From: an uncultured Clostridia bacterium
Lineage (GTDB): Bacteria; Bacillota; Clostridia; Christensenellales; Aristaeellaceae
DNA: 15,519 bases
NCBI GenBank assembly: GCA_934630975.1
Contig: CAKTXH010000053.1
Location: 1 to 15,519 of the forward strand
Reading direction: 5' to 3'
Positions 1 through 6,326 of this stretch are shown here, piece by piece. The translations under genes and the position numbers were made by a program. How positions within the stretch are numbered: the first letter of the stretch is position 1; the number at the start of each line of letters is the position of its first letter. Below the pieces are notes generated by a model. That model searched no databases, was not told where the DNA came from, and saw only the letters and a list, made by a program, of their open reading frames with translations.

Positions 1-246
1 ATCGGCTTCAACGAGAAGGAAGACGATCACCGCGAAAAGGTGCTGGAGATGACGATCGAGGAGCTCGATCTCTCCGTCCGTGCCTACAATTGCCTCAAGC
101 GTGCCGGCATCAACACGGTTGCCGAGCTTGTGCAGCGCAATCAGGAGGACATGATGAAGGTTCGCAACCTGGGCAAGAAATCCCTGGAGGAGGTCGAGCA
201 GAAGCTCGCCGCTCTGGGTCTGGCCCTGCGTGCCAACGACGAGTAA
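1..246 (+). CDS. rpoA: RNA polymerase alpha subunit, C-terminal domain (5' truncated)
   Basis: Only the last 81 codons are present; the gene runs in from the left edge in frame 1 and stops with TAA at 244-246. The translation is a complete alpha C-terminal domain: a linker rich in charged residues, then the helix-hairpin-helix fold with SVRAYNCLKRAGI, the segment VRNLGKKSLEEVEQKL and the closing ALGLALR. The Arg and Asn of VRAYNC align with E. coli R265 and N268, which contact UP-element DNA and activators, so the DNA-binding surface looks intact. The alpha subunit seeds assembly of RNA polymerase, and this domain binds A/T-rich DNA upstream of promoters. rplQ follows after 178 nt, the usual alpha-operon order. 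Identification is secure; the N-terminal assembly domain lies outside the window. Confidence 0.97.
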   Translation: MGFNEKEDDHREKVLEMTIEELDLSVRAYNCLKRAGINTVAELVQRNQEDMMKVRNLGKKSLEEVEQKLAALGLALRANDE

Positions 247-424
247 TCCGGCAAAACCGGTTTACAACTATACACCGCCCGAAAGGGCTATCAAGGTCGC
301 GCCTAAGGGAAATATGGGCGCGGCAGGCAAGGCCTGATCCGCCGAAAAGGCGGAGCAGGCTTCTTGTGCGCCGCGTGAAGAACTGTATTTGCAGGAGGCG
401 GGCTGTAATAGGAGGATAAACAAA
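247..424 (+). promoter_or_regulatory. Hairpin-rich rpoA-rplQ spacer
   Basis: This 178-nt spacer can form five consecutive hairpins: CCGG/CCGG at 248-260; GCCC-GAAA-GGGC with a GNRA loop at 277-288; CGCGCC/GGCGCG at 298-322; CAGGC/GCCTG at 324-336; and TCCGCC/GGCGGA at 338-354. None is followed by a U-run, so these are not obvious terminators. The last 15 bases carry the rplQ Shine-Dalgarno AGGAGG (410-415). No promoter was recognised. A role as a ribosomal-protein leader or an RNA processing site is inference. Confidence 0.5.
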
Positions 425-937
425 ATGGCTTATCAGCGTAAACTTGGCCGTACGGCCTCTCAGCGCAAGGCGCTTCTGCGCAATCAGGTGACCAACCTCA
501 TTTGGTATGGCCGTATCGAGACCACTCTGGCCCGCGCCAAGGAAGTTCGCAGCGCCGCCGAGCACCTGATCACCCTCGCCATCCGCGAGTGCGACAACAC
601 GGTCTCCGTCGAGAAGACCTTTAACAACGACAAGGGCCAGTCCGTGACCGTGACCGTGCAGAACGACGCCCCGAGCAAGCTGCATGCCCGCCGTCAGATC
701 ATGGCGTATCTGTACGACGTGAAGGAGCCGAAGCTGGACGACGAGTCCAAGAAGGCGTATGCCGAGCGCACCAAGGATGCGAAGTATCCGTGCGTGGAGA
801 AGCTCTTCCGCGAGATCGCGCCGAAGTACAAGGCCCGCAATGCCGAGAAGAACTGCGCCGGTGGTTACACCCGTATTCTCAAGAAGGGCCCGCGTCGCGG
901 CGACGCCGCCGAGATGGTCATTCTCGAGCTGATCTAA
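425..937 (+). CDS. rplQ: 50S ribosomal protein L17, with internal expansion
   Basis: L17 is a large-subunit protein lying near the polypeptide exit tunnel. The start at 425 (MAYQRKLGRT) is set by AGGAGG nine bases upstream; the reading frame is open further upstream but that extension has no family resemblance. Family landmarks are the Arg/Lys-rich N-terminus LGRTASQRKALLRN (7-20), the stretch TTLARAKEVR (33-42), LITLA (48-52) and the C-terminal AGGYTRILK (145-153) with RRGDAAEMVILEL (157-169). The protein is 170 residues against about 120 in E. coli. The extra ~50 residues fall between LITLA and KLF, as a probable beta-rich insert at about 54-84 and a Lys/Asp/Glu-rich insert at about 98-120, on either side of a conserved HARRQIMAYL segment. 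It is the last gene of the alpha operon. Confidence 0.96.
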   Translation: MAYQRKLGRTASQRKALLRNQVTNLIWYGRIETTLARAKEVRSAAEHLITLAIRECDNTVSVEKTFNNDKGQSVTVTVQNDAPSKLHARRQIMAYLYDVKEPKLDDESKKAYAERTKDAKYPCVEKLFREIAPKYKARNAEKNCAGGYTRILKKGPRRGDAAEMVILELI

Positions 938-952
938 TCCCCTTTGTTACCG

Positions 953-990
953 AAGAAGCTGTTTCGCCGAGATGCGGAGCAGCTTCTTTT
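953..990 (+). terminator. Probable intrinsic terminator after rplQ
   Basis: AAGAAGCTG (953-961) pairs perfectly with CAGCTTCTT (980-988). The 18-nt loop can form an inner CGC/GCG pair. The 3' arm runs into a short U-rich end (TTCTTTT), interrupted by a C, so termination may be partial. No promoter is visible between it and the next gene, so that gene may depend on readthrough. Confidence 0.6.
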
Positions 991-1034
991 GGAATCGGGA
1001 GGAAAAGCGCTTGCCCTGTGGGAGGGAACGAAGC

Positions 1035-2474
1035 ATGAACGACATGATCCTCATTCTCAATTACTCGGACGAGTTTGCCGTCGAGGCGGCAAAAAGACTG
1101 CGCGGCGAGCAGGTTTTTTGCAAAATCATCAGCGGCATGACGACGGCGGCGCAGATCGCCGAAATTGCGCCGCGCGGGCTGGTGCTCTGCGGCGAGCCGA
1201 AGAGCGCCGCGGGCGTGTTTGACGCGGAGATTTTGAAGCTCGATATCCCCGTGCTGGCGCTGGGGCACGCTGCGCATATGTTGATTGCGGCGATGGGCGG
1301 CGCGTGCGCGGGCACGGCCATCAGCGAAAAGAAAGCGAACATCCAATACACCGACTGCAAACTGTTTTCCGGCGTGGAGGGCGGCGAACGCTACATTCAG
1401 GAGGCTGTGACGCTGATGCTGCCTGCCGACGTGCAGGTGACGGCGGGCGCGGGCGGCTGCACCATCGCCTTCGAGGACAGCCGACGGGCGCTTTACGGCG
1501 TTCAGTTCGAGCTGGAGCGCAACGACCCGGATGGATCGACCATCCTCAAGAATTTTGCGCGCGACATCTGCGGCTGCATGCCGTGGTTCACGATGGACGC
1601 GGCGCTGGCCGAGGCGCGGCGCATGCTGGCGGACGCTTCGATGGAAGGCGGTTTCGCGGTCTGCGGCGTGAGCGGCGGCGTGGATTCCACGGTGGCCGCG
1701 GTGCTGGCCCATCAGGCGTTCGGCGAGCGGATGACGGCGATTTACGTTGAAACGGGGCTGATGCGCGAAGGCGAAGGCGCGGCCGTGCAGGCCATTTACG
1801 AGCAGCTTGGAATTCCGCTGCGCGTGATCAACCGCGCGGATGATGTGCTCGCCAACCTTCGCGGCAGGCAGACGATGAGCGATAAGCGCGCGGTGGTCGT
1901 TTCCTGCCTGCACGAGGAAATGATCCGGCAGACGGAGGCCATCCCCGGCGCGAAAACGCTGGTCATGGGCACGAATTACAGCGACTTCCTGGGCGGATCG
2001 AACAACGCGGCATGGAAGGATTGCGGCATGGCGGTGCTTGAGCCGCTGGCGCTGCTCTTCCGCGACGAGGTGCGCGCAATCGCCGAGGCGCTGGGGCTGG
2101 ACAGCACGATTGTGCAGCGCAAGCCCTTCCCGCTGATGGGCTTGGGCGCGCGGATTGTGGGCGAAGTGACGCCGCAGAGACTTTCCGCGCTGCGCGCTGC
2201 CGACGCTGTTTTCAGCGAAGAGATTCGCGAGGCCGGGCTGAACAAAAAGCTCTATAAGTATTTCCCGGTGATGGCGGACGCAGACACCCAAAAAGGAAGC
2301 TGCACGATCATTCTGCGCGCGGTGACGGTTTCAGGCGCGATGCTCGTTCCGGCGCGGCTGCCGTATGATCTGGTGGAGCGCACCGTGGAGCGCATTTTGG
2401 AAACGACGCCCACGGTTCGGCGCGTGTTCTATGACCAGACGCCCACGCCGATCGGAAAAGAGACATTCCAATAA
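1035..2474 (+). CDS. GMP synthase-like protein with inactive glutaminase domain
   Basis: 479 residues, somewhat shorter than typical GuaA (about 510-525). ATG 1035 is chosen because GGAGGG (1021-1026) lies 8 nt upstream and the protein then opens with MILIL, as GuaA does. Residues 1-180 are a class I amidotransferase-like domain, but the nucleophile elbow reads VLALGHAAHML (73-83), with Gly77 where Cys belongs, and the usual QFHPE reads QFELE (157-161), so the His is lost too. Residues 205-350 are an N-type ATP pyrophosphatase with an intact P-loop SGGVDST (213-219). Residues 350-479 align with the GuaA dimerisation domain (RIVGEVT, RAAD, LPYDL, RRVFYD), yet the XMP-binding motifs ES..HHNVGG, PGPGL, GDGR.YD and KPPxTIEWE are replaced. 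Known GuaA converts XMP, ATP and glutamine to GMP. This protein could at best use free ammonia, or it may act on another substrate. It lies between the alpha operon and the pur genes. Homology is secure; function is not. Confidence 0.85.
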   Translation: MNDMILILNYSDEFAVEAAKRLRGEQVFCKIISGMTTAAQIAEIAPRGLVLCGEPKSAAGVFDAEILKLDIPVLALGHAAHMLIAAMGGACAGTAISEKKANIQYTDCKLFSGVEGGERYIQEAVTLMLPADVQVTAGAGGCTIAFEDSRRALYGVQFELERNDPDGSTILKNFARDICGCMPWFTMDAALAEARRMLADASMEGGFAVCGVSGGVDSTVAAVLAHQAFGERMTAIYVETGLMREGEGAAVQAIYEQLGIPLRVINRADDVLANLRGRQTMSDKRAVVVSCLHEEMIRQTEAIPGAKTLVMGTNYSDFLGGSNNAAWKDCGMAVLEPLALLFRDEVRAIAEALGLDSTIVQRKPFPLMGLGARIVGEVTPQRLSALRAADAVFSEEIREAGLNKKLYKYFPVMADADTQKGSCTIILRAVTVSGAMLVPARLPYDLVERTVERILETTPTVRRVFYDQTPTPIGKETFQ

Positions 2475-2477
2475 ATC

Positions 2478-2505
2478 AAGTCCCTCCGAAATGGAGGGAC
2501 TTTTT
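2478..2505 (+). terminator. Intrinsic terminator after the GMP synthase-like gene
   Basis: A perfect 10-bp stem, AAGTCCCTCC (2478-2487) with GGAGGGACTT (2493-2502), closes a GAAAT loop. The U-run overlaps the 3' arm (TTTTT at 2501-2505, then CTTT). It starts four bases after the stop codon and isolates the upstream gene from the purine promoter. Confidence 0.93.
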
Positions 2506-2569
2506 CTTTGTCCGGGAAAAATAACGAAAAAGAGTCAGAAAACCGTCAAATAAACGTAAAATGAAGCAA

Positions 2570-2613
2570 AAACACGAACAATAATCAAAAAACAAAAAAA
2601 TAAGTTCCGAAAT
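2570..2613 (+). promoter_or_regulatory. Paired PurBox-like operator for PurR
   Basis: Two inverted 13-mers resemble the Gram-positive PurBox AWWWCCGAACWWT. Box 1 is AAACACGAACAAT (2570-2582) and matches 11 of 13 positions. Box 2, on the other strand, is TAAGTTCCGAAAT (2601-2613) and matches 11 of 13 positions of the reverse complement. They are 18 nt apart, close to the 16-17 nt between the slightly longer boxes described in Bacillus subtilis, and end 4 nt before the purE -35. In Bacillus, PurR represses here and PRPP relieves repression. That regulation is inferred for this organism. Confidence 0.7.
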
Positions 2614-2617
2614 TTTA

Positions 2618-2646
2618 TTGAAAACAGGCGCGTCTCTTGCTATACT
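2618..2646 (+). promoter_or_regulatory. Sigma-A promoter of the purE operon
   Basis: TTGAAA (2618-2623), a 17-nt spacer and TATACT (2641-2646) form a near-consensus housekeeping promoter. Transcription should begin near 2653, giving a leader of about 26 nt before purE. The upstream 2510-2613 stretch is unusually A-rich for this GC-rich genome and contains the PurBox pair. Confidence 0.88.
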
Positions 2647-2678
2647 AAAAGCGATTTCGGAATTTGGAGGTCGATGTT

Positions 2679-3167
2679 ATGCCAAAGGCTGCGCTGATTA
2701 TGGGTTCGAAGAGCGATTGGCCGTCCCTCAAGGGATGCGTGGATGTGCTCAAGGGGTTTGGAATTGAGGTCGAGGTGCACGTGGCCAGCGCGCACAGAAC
2801 GCCCGAAACGGTTGCGGCTTTCGCGGCAGGCGCGCGCGAAAACGGCTTTGAAGTGATCATTGCCGCGGCGGGCAAGGCGGCTCACCTGGCGGGCGTGATC
2901 GCCGGGCACACGACGCTGCCGGTGATCGGGATTCCAATTAAATCCTCGTTCATGGACGGGCTGGATTCGCTGCTTTCCACCGTGCAGATGCCCACGGGCA
3001 TCCCGGTGGCGACGGTGGCCGTCGGCGGCGGCGACAACGCGGCGTATCTGGCGGCCCAGATGCTCTCCATCAAATACCCGATTCTCGCGGAAAAGCTGCT
3101 GGCGCATCGCGAACGCATGGCGGCGGCGATTGAAGCGAACGACAGGCAGATTCAGGAAGAACTGTAA
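2679..3167 (+). CDS. purE: Phosphoribosylaminoimidazole carboxylase catalytic subunit / N5-CAIR mutase PurE
   Basis: PurE forms 4-carboxy-aminoimidazole ribonucleotide (CAIR) in purine synthesis. ATG 2679 is chosen over the in-frame TTG at 2664 because that TTG is part of the Shine-Dalgarno TTGGAGG (2664-2670), eight bases upstream. The 162 residues match the family length. Motifs are GSKSDWPS (9-16), SAHRTP (37-42), the phosphate-binding loop AAAGKAAHL (62-70), PVIGIP (81-86) and GLDSLLSTVQMPTGIPV (94-110), then NAAYLAAQ (120-127). A usual AGGAAHL reads AGKAAHL, so I do not assign the enzyme class (mutase needing PurK, or direct AIR carboxylase); no purK is present here. It is the first gene behind the PurBox promoter. 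Confidence 0.95.
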   Translation: MPKAALIMGSKSDWPSLKGCVDVLKGFGIEVEVHVASAHRTPETVAAFAAGARENGFEVIIAAAGKAAHLAGVIAGHTTLPVIGIPIKSSFMDGLDSLLSTVQMPTGIPVATVAVGGGDNAAYLAAQMLSIKYPILAEKLLAHRERMAAAIEANDRQIQEEL

Positions 3168-3179
3168 AGCGGAGGCAGC

Positions 3180-4595
3180 ATGACGGATATCAAGGAACGC
3201 GGAGATCAGATGGAGGAAGCCTGCGGCGTATTCGGTATTTACGCGCAGGACGAGGCCATCAACGTGGCGGAGGCCGCCTATTACGGCCTGTTTGCCTTGC
3301 AGCACCGCGGACAGGAAAGCGCCGGTATCGCAGTCGCGGACGGCAAGGGGATCAAGCATTACCGCAACCTCGGCCTTGTGCCGGAGGTGTTTGACGAGGA
3401 GATTCTGCACGGGCTGACGGGGCACATCTCCATCGGCCACGTGCGCTATTCGACCTTCGGCGGCAAGGATGTGATCAACGCCCAGCCGCTGGTGGCGCGC
3501 TGCAAAATCGGCATGCTGGCGCTGGCGCACAACGGCAATCTGGTGAACGCGGACGCGCTGAGGAGCCGGATGGAGGACGACGGCGCGATTTTCCAGACGA
3601 CGGTGGATACCGAGGTCATCCTGAGCCTGATTGCCCGGGAGAGCAGCAAGGGCCTGATTGAGGCCGTCCGCTCCATGATGGAGAAGGTGCGCGGCAGTTA
3701 CGCGCTGGTGCTGCTGGCCAAGGATAAGCTCATCGGCATCCGTGATCCGTATGGCATCCGCCCGCTCTGTCTGGGGCGCGTCGGCAACAGCTTCGTGCTG
3801 GCGAGCGAGAGCTGCGCGCTCGACGCGGTGGGCGCGGAGTTCGTCCGCGACGTGCAGCCGGGCGAAATCGTGGTCATCGACGCGGAAGGGATTCACTCCA
3901 CGCGCGTCAAGACGCCGATGCGCAGCCGCTTGTGCCTGTTTGAATTCGTCTATTTCGCAAGGCCGGATTCGGTGATCGACGGCATTAACGTCTATCAATC
4001 CCGCGTGGAGGCGGGCAAGCGGCTGGCCATCGGCGACGATGTGCAGGCGGATATGGTCATCGGCGTGCCGGACAGCGCGCTGGCGGCGGCGATGGGCTAC
4101 GCGCAACAGAGCGGAATTCCCTACGGTGACGGGCTGGCTAAAAACCGCTATGTCGGCCGCACATTCATCCAGCCGGAGCAGGGCATGCGCGAGCTGGGTG
4201 TGCGCACGAAGCTCAACGCGCTGACCCGCAACGTGCGCGGCAAGCGGCTGATTTTGGTGGACGATTCCATCGTGCGCGGCACGACGAGCCGCAAGATTGT
4301 CGAGATGCTGCGCACGGCGGGCGCGAAGGAAGTGCACATGCGCATTTCCTCGCCCTCGGTGCTGAACCCCTGCTATTTCGGCATTGACACGGCGACGAGC
4401 GAAGAGCTGATCGGCCACAGCCGCAGCGTGGAGGAAATCTGCCGCTTCATTGGGGCGGACAGCCTCAAGTTCCTTTCCCTGCCCGATCTGCTCAAGACGG
4501 TGGCCGGTTCAGGCTGCCAGTTCTGCACGGGCTGCTTTGACGGCGATTATCCCATCGACCCGGAGACGGGCGAGATGAAGGACGTGGAGGAATAA
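3180..4595 (+). CDS. purF: Amidophosphoribosyltransferase (glutamine PRPP amidotransferase)
   Basis: PurF catalyses the committed step, PRPP plus glutamine to phosphoribosylamine. The protein has 471 residues. The N-terminal class II glutaminase begins at Cys15 (EEACGVFGIY), so the first 14 residues are a propeptide that must be removed, as in B. subtilis PurF. ATG 3180 has GGAGG 4 nt upstream; the in-frame ATG 3210 would leave a 4-residue leader and cannot be excluded. Other motifs are LQHRGQESAGI (40-50), HNGNLVN (117-123) and the PRPP loop ILVDDSIVRGTT (358-369). Cys252, Cys398, Cys446 and Cys449 align with the four 4Fe-4S ligands of the Bacillus enzyme, with a further Cys452 close by, suggesting an oxygen-sensitive, Fe-S-dependent protein. 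It lies 12 nt after purE and 1 nt before purM. Confidence 0.97.
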   Translation: MTDIKERGDQMEEACGVFGIYAQDEAINVAEAAYYGLFALQHRGQESAGIAVADGKGIKHYRNLGLVPEVFDEEILHGLTGHISIGHVRYSTFGGKDVINAQPLVARCKIGMLALAHNGNLVNADALRSRMEDDGAIFQTTVDTEVILSLIARESSKGLIEAVRSMMEKVRGSYALVLLAKDKLIGIRDPYGIRPLCLGRVGNSFVLASESCALDAVGAEFVRDVQPGEIVVIDAEGIHSTRVKTPMRSRLCLFEFVYFARPDSVIDGINVYQSRVEAGKRLAIGDDVQADMVIGVPDSALAAAMGYAQQSGIPYGDGLAKNRYVGRTFIQPEQGMRELGVRTKLNALTRNVRGKRLILVDDSIVRGTTSRKIVEMLRTAGAKEVHMRISSPSVLNPCYFGIDTATSEELIGHSRSVEEICRFIGADSLKFLSLPDLLKTVAGSGCQFCTGCFDGDYPIDPETGEMKDVEE

Positions 4596-4596
4596 G

Positions 4597-5631
4597 ATGA
4601 TTACCTACAAGGATGCGGGCGTGGACGTTGAGCGCGGCTATGAGGCCGTGCGCAGAATGAAGCAGCATGTGGCCGCGACGTTTGACGAAAACGTGCTCGG
4701 CGGTCTCGGCTCGTTCGGCGGGTTTTACTCCATCGAAAACGCGGGCGTGGAGAAGCCGGTGCTCGTCGCGGGCACGGACGGCGTGGGCACCAAGCTCAAG
4801 CTGGCGTTCCTGATGGATAAGCACGACACGGTGGGCATTGACTGCGTGGCGATGTGCGTCAACGACGTGGTCTGCCAGGGCGCAAGGCCGCTGATTTTTC
4901 TGGATTACATCGCGACGGGCTATCTCGACCCGGCGAAGGTGGAGCAGATTGTCGCGGGCGTGGCGGACGGCTGCAAGCAGGCGGGCTGCGCGCTGATCGG
5001 CGGCGAAACGGCCGAAATGCCGGATTTCTACCCCGCGGGCGAATACGATCTGGCGGGCTTCACGGTCGGCCTTGTCGGGCGGGAGCAATCCATCTCCGGC
5101 GAACGCGTGGCGGAAGGCGACGTGCTGGTCGGCATGGCTTCCTCCGGCGTGCACTCCAACGGCTATTCGCTGGTGCGCAAGCTGGTGCTGACCGAGGGGC
5201 GCGACCTTCACGCGCCGGTGGAGGCTTTCGGCGGGAAGAGCTGGGGCGAAACCCTGCTCACGCCGACGAAAATCTACGTGAAGCCCGCGCTGGCGGCCTG
5301 CAAAGCCTGCGACGTGCATGGCATTGCGCACATCACCGGCGGCGGCTTCATCGAGAATATCCCGCGCATCCTGCCCGACGGCCTGAGCGCGCAGATCGAG
5401 CGCGGCGCGTGGCCGGTGCTGCCGGTGTTCACGGAGCTGGTAAAGCTCGGCGGGCTGGGCGACAGGCAGGCGTATAACACCTTCAACATGGGTATCGGCA
5501 TGGTGTTCGCGGTGAAAGAGGCGGAGGTCGGCAAGCTGATTGCGACGCTGGAGGAGCAGGGCGAAAAGGCCTACCGCATCGGCCATGTGGCGAAGACGGG
5601 TGCGGACGGCGAAAGGCTGGTTCTGCTGTGA
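4597..5631 (+). CDS. purM: Phosphoribosylformylglycinamidine cyclo-ligase (AIR synthetase)
   Basis: PurM uses ATP to close the imidazole ring, turning FGAM into AIR. The 344-residue length is standard. Recognisable segments are LGGLGSFGGFY (34-44), the ATP/substrate loop AGTDGVGTKLKLA (58-70), CVNDVVCQGARPLIFLDYIA (87-106), LIGGETAEMPDFY (133-145), ASSGVHSNGYSLVRK (181-195) and the C-terminal HITGGGFIENIPR. The start has GTGGAGG 6 nt upstream, located inside the end of purF; only one base separates the purF stop from this ATG, so the two are probably translationally coupled. The 3' end overlaps the purN start by 4 nt. Confidence 0.97.
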   Translation: MITYKDAGVDVERGYEAVRRMKQHVAATFDENVLGGLGSFGGFYSIENAGVEKPVLVAGTDGVGTKLKLAFLMDKHDTVGIDCVAMCVNDVVCQGARPLIFLDYIATGYLDPAKVEQIVAGVADGCKQAGCALIGGETAEMPDFYPAGEYDLAGFTVGLVGREQSISGERVAEGDVLVGMASSGVHSNGYSLVRKLVLTEGRDLHAPVEAFGGKSWGETLLTPTKIYVKPALAACKACDVHGIAHITGGGFIENIPRILPDGLSAQIERGAWPVLPVFTELVKLGGLGDRQAYNTFNMGIGMVFAVKEAEVGKLIATLEEQGEKAYRIGHVAKTGADGERLVLL

Positions 5632-6248
5632 GCAAGAGGATTGCGGTGCTCTGCTCCGGCGGCGGCACGAATTTGCAGGCGCTCATCGACGCGGTGGAGG
5701 CCGGGCGCATCGACGGGCGGATTGTGCTGGTGCTCGCCAACGCATCCAAAGCTTTCGCCCTCGAGCGCGCGCGAAAGCACGGCATCCCGGCGGAATTCGT
5801 CAGCAAGAAGCAGGCCGGGAGCGACGAGGCCTTCAACGATATCATCCTCCAAAAGCTGCGCGCGGCGGAGGTCGATCTCGTCGTGCTGGCGGGTTATCTG
5901 CCGATTTTGGGCAGTCAGGTCGTGCGGGCGTATGAGCATCGGATCATCAACATCCATCCGGCGCTGATTCCGGCGTTCTGCGGGCCGGGCATGTACGGCC
6001 ATCACGTGCACGAGGCGGTTTTGGCCTACGGCGCGAAGATTTCCGGCGCGACGACGCATTTTGTCGATGAGCAGGTCGATCACGGCGGCGTGATTATGCA
6101 GAAAAGTGTGCCCGTGCTGGAGGGCGACACCCCGGAAACGCTCGCCGCGCGCGTGCTCACCGTCGAGCACGAGATTCTGCCGGAAAGCGTAAGACTTTTC
6201 TGCGCGGAAAAACTGGGGGTAGATGGAAGACAGGTACATGTGCTATAA
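5628..6248 (+). CDS. purN: Phosphoribosylglycinamide formyltransferase (GAR transformylase)
   Basis: PurN transfers a formyl group from 10-formyltetrahydrofolate to GAR. It starts with GTG inside a GTGA overlap with the purM stop, a classic coupled junction; the first residues MSKRIAVLCSGGGTNLQ match the family. 206 residues is near normal (E. coli 212). The phosphate loop is SGGGTNLQ (10-17), and the catalytic trio corresponds to Asn108 and His110 in IINIHPALIPAF (106-117) and Asp151 in VDHGG. The last codons contain an extended -10 promoter for the following gene, so the purN 3' end is also regulatory DNA. No terminator follows before the next gene. Confidence 0.96.
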   Translation: MSKRIAVLCSGGGTNLQALIDAVEAGRIDGRIVLVLANASKAFALERARKHGIPAEFVSKKQAGSDEAFNDIILQKLRAAEVDLVVLAGYLPILGSQVVRAYEHRIINIHPALIPAFCGPGMYGHHVHEAVLAYGAKISGATTHFVDEQVDHGGVIMQKSVPVLEGDTPETLAARVLTVEHEILPESVRLFCAEKLGVDGRQVHVL

Positions 6249-6266
6249 TAAAGTGTTCACATGTGC
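6236..6266 (+). promoter_or_regulatory. Extended -10 promoter flanked by ACATGTGC repeats
   Basis: TATAAT (6244-6249) is preceded by TGC (6241-6243), a perfect extended -10; no good -35 is visible 17 nt upstream. Identical 8-mers ACATGTGC occur at 6236-6243 and 6259-6266, 23 bp apart start to start, on either side of the -10. Both contain the palindrome ACATGT, extended to CACATGTG in the second copy. Repressor or activator binding is inference. The promoter overlaps the purN stop codon. Confidence 0.65.
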
Positions 6267-6326
6267 AATTTCGGCGGGCGGGTTTATTCCGCACCGGCCG
6301 GTTTGATGAAGGGTGTCTTCCTAATT

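Noticed and set aside
2510..2660. Purine or PRPP riboswitch in front of purE
   Set aside because: The predicted transcription start near 2653 leaves a leader of only about 26 nt, too short for an aptamer; control by PurR-type boxes fits better.
2664..2678. TTG start for purE
   Set aside because: This TTG is part of the Shine-Dalgarno sequence TTGGAGG that serves ATG 2679, where the family N-terminus begins.
6261..6326. Upstream start (ATG 6261) for the GNAT gene
   Set aside because: It lies about 5 nt from the predicted transcription start with no ribosome site, and the added 22 residues look unlike a GNAT N-terminus. ATG 6327 with GAAGGGTG is preferred, though a leaderless start is not excluded.
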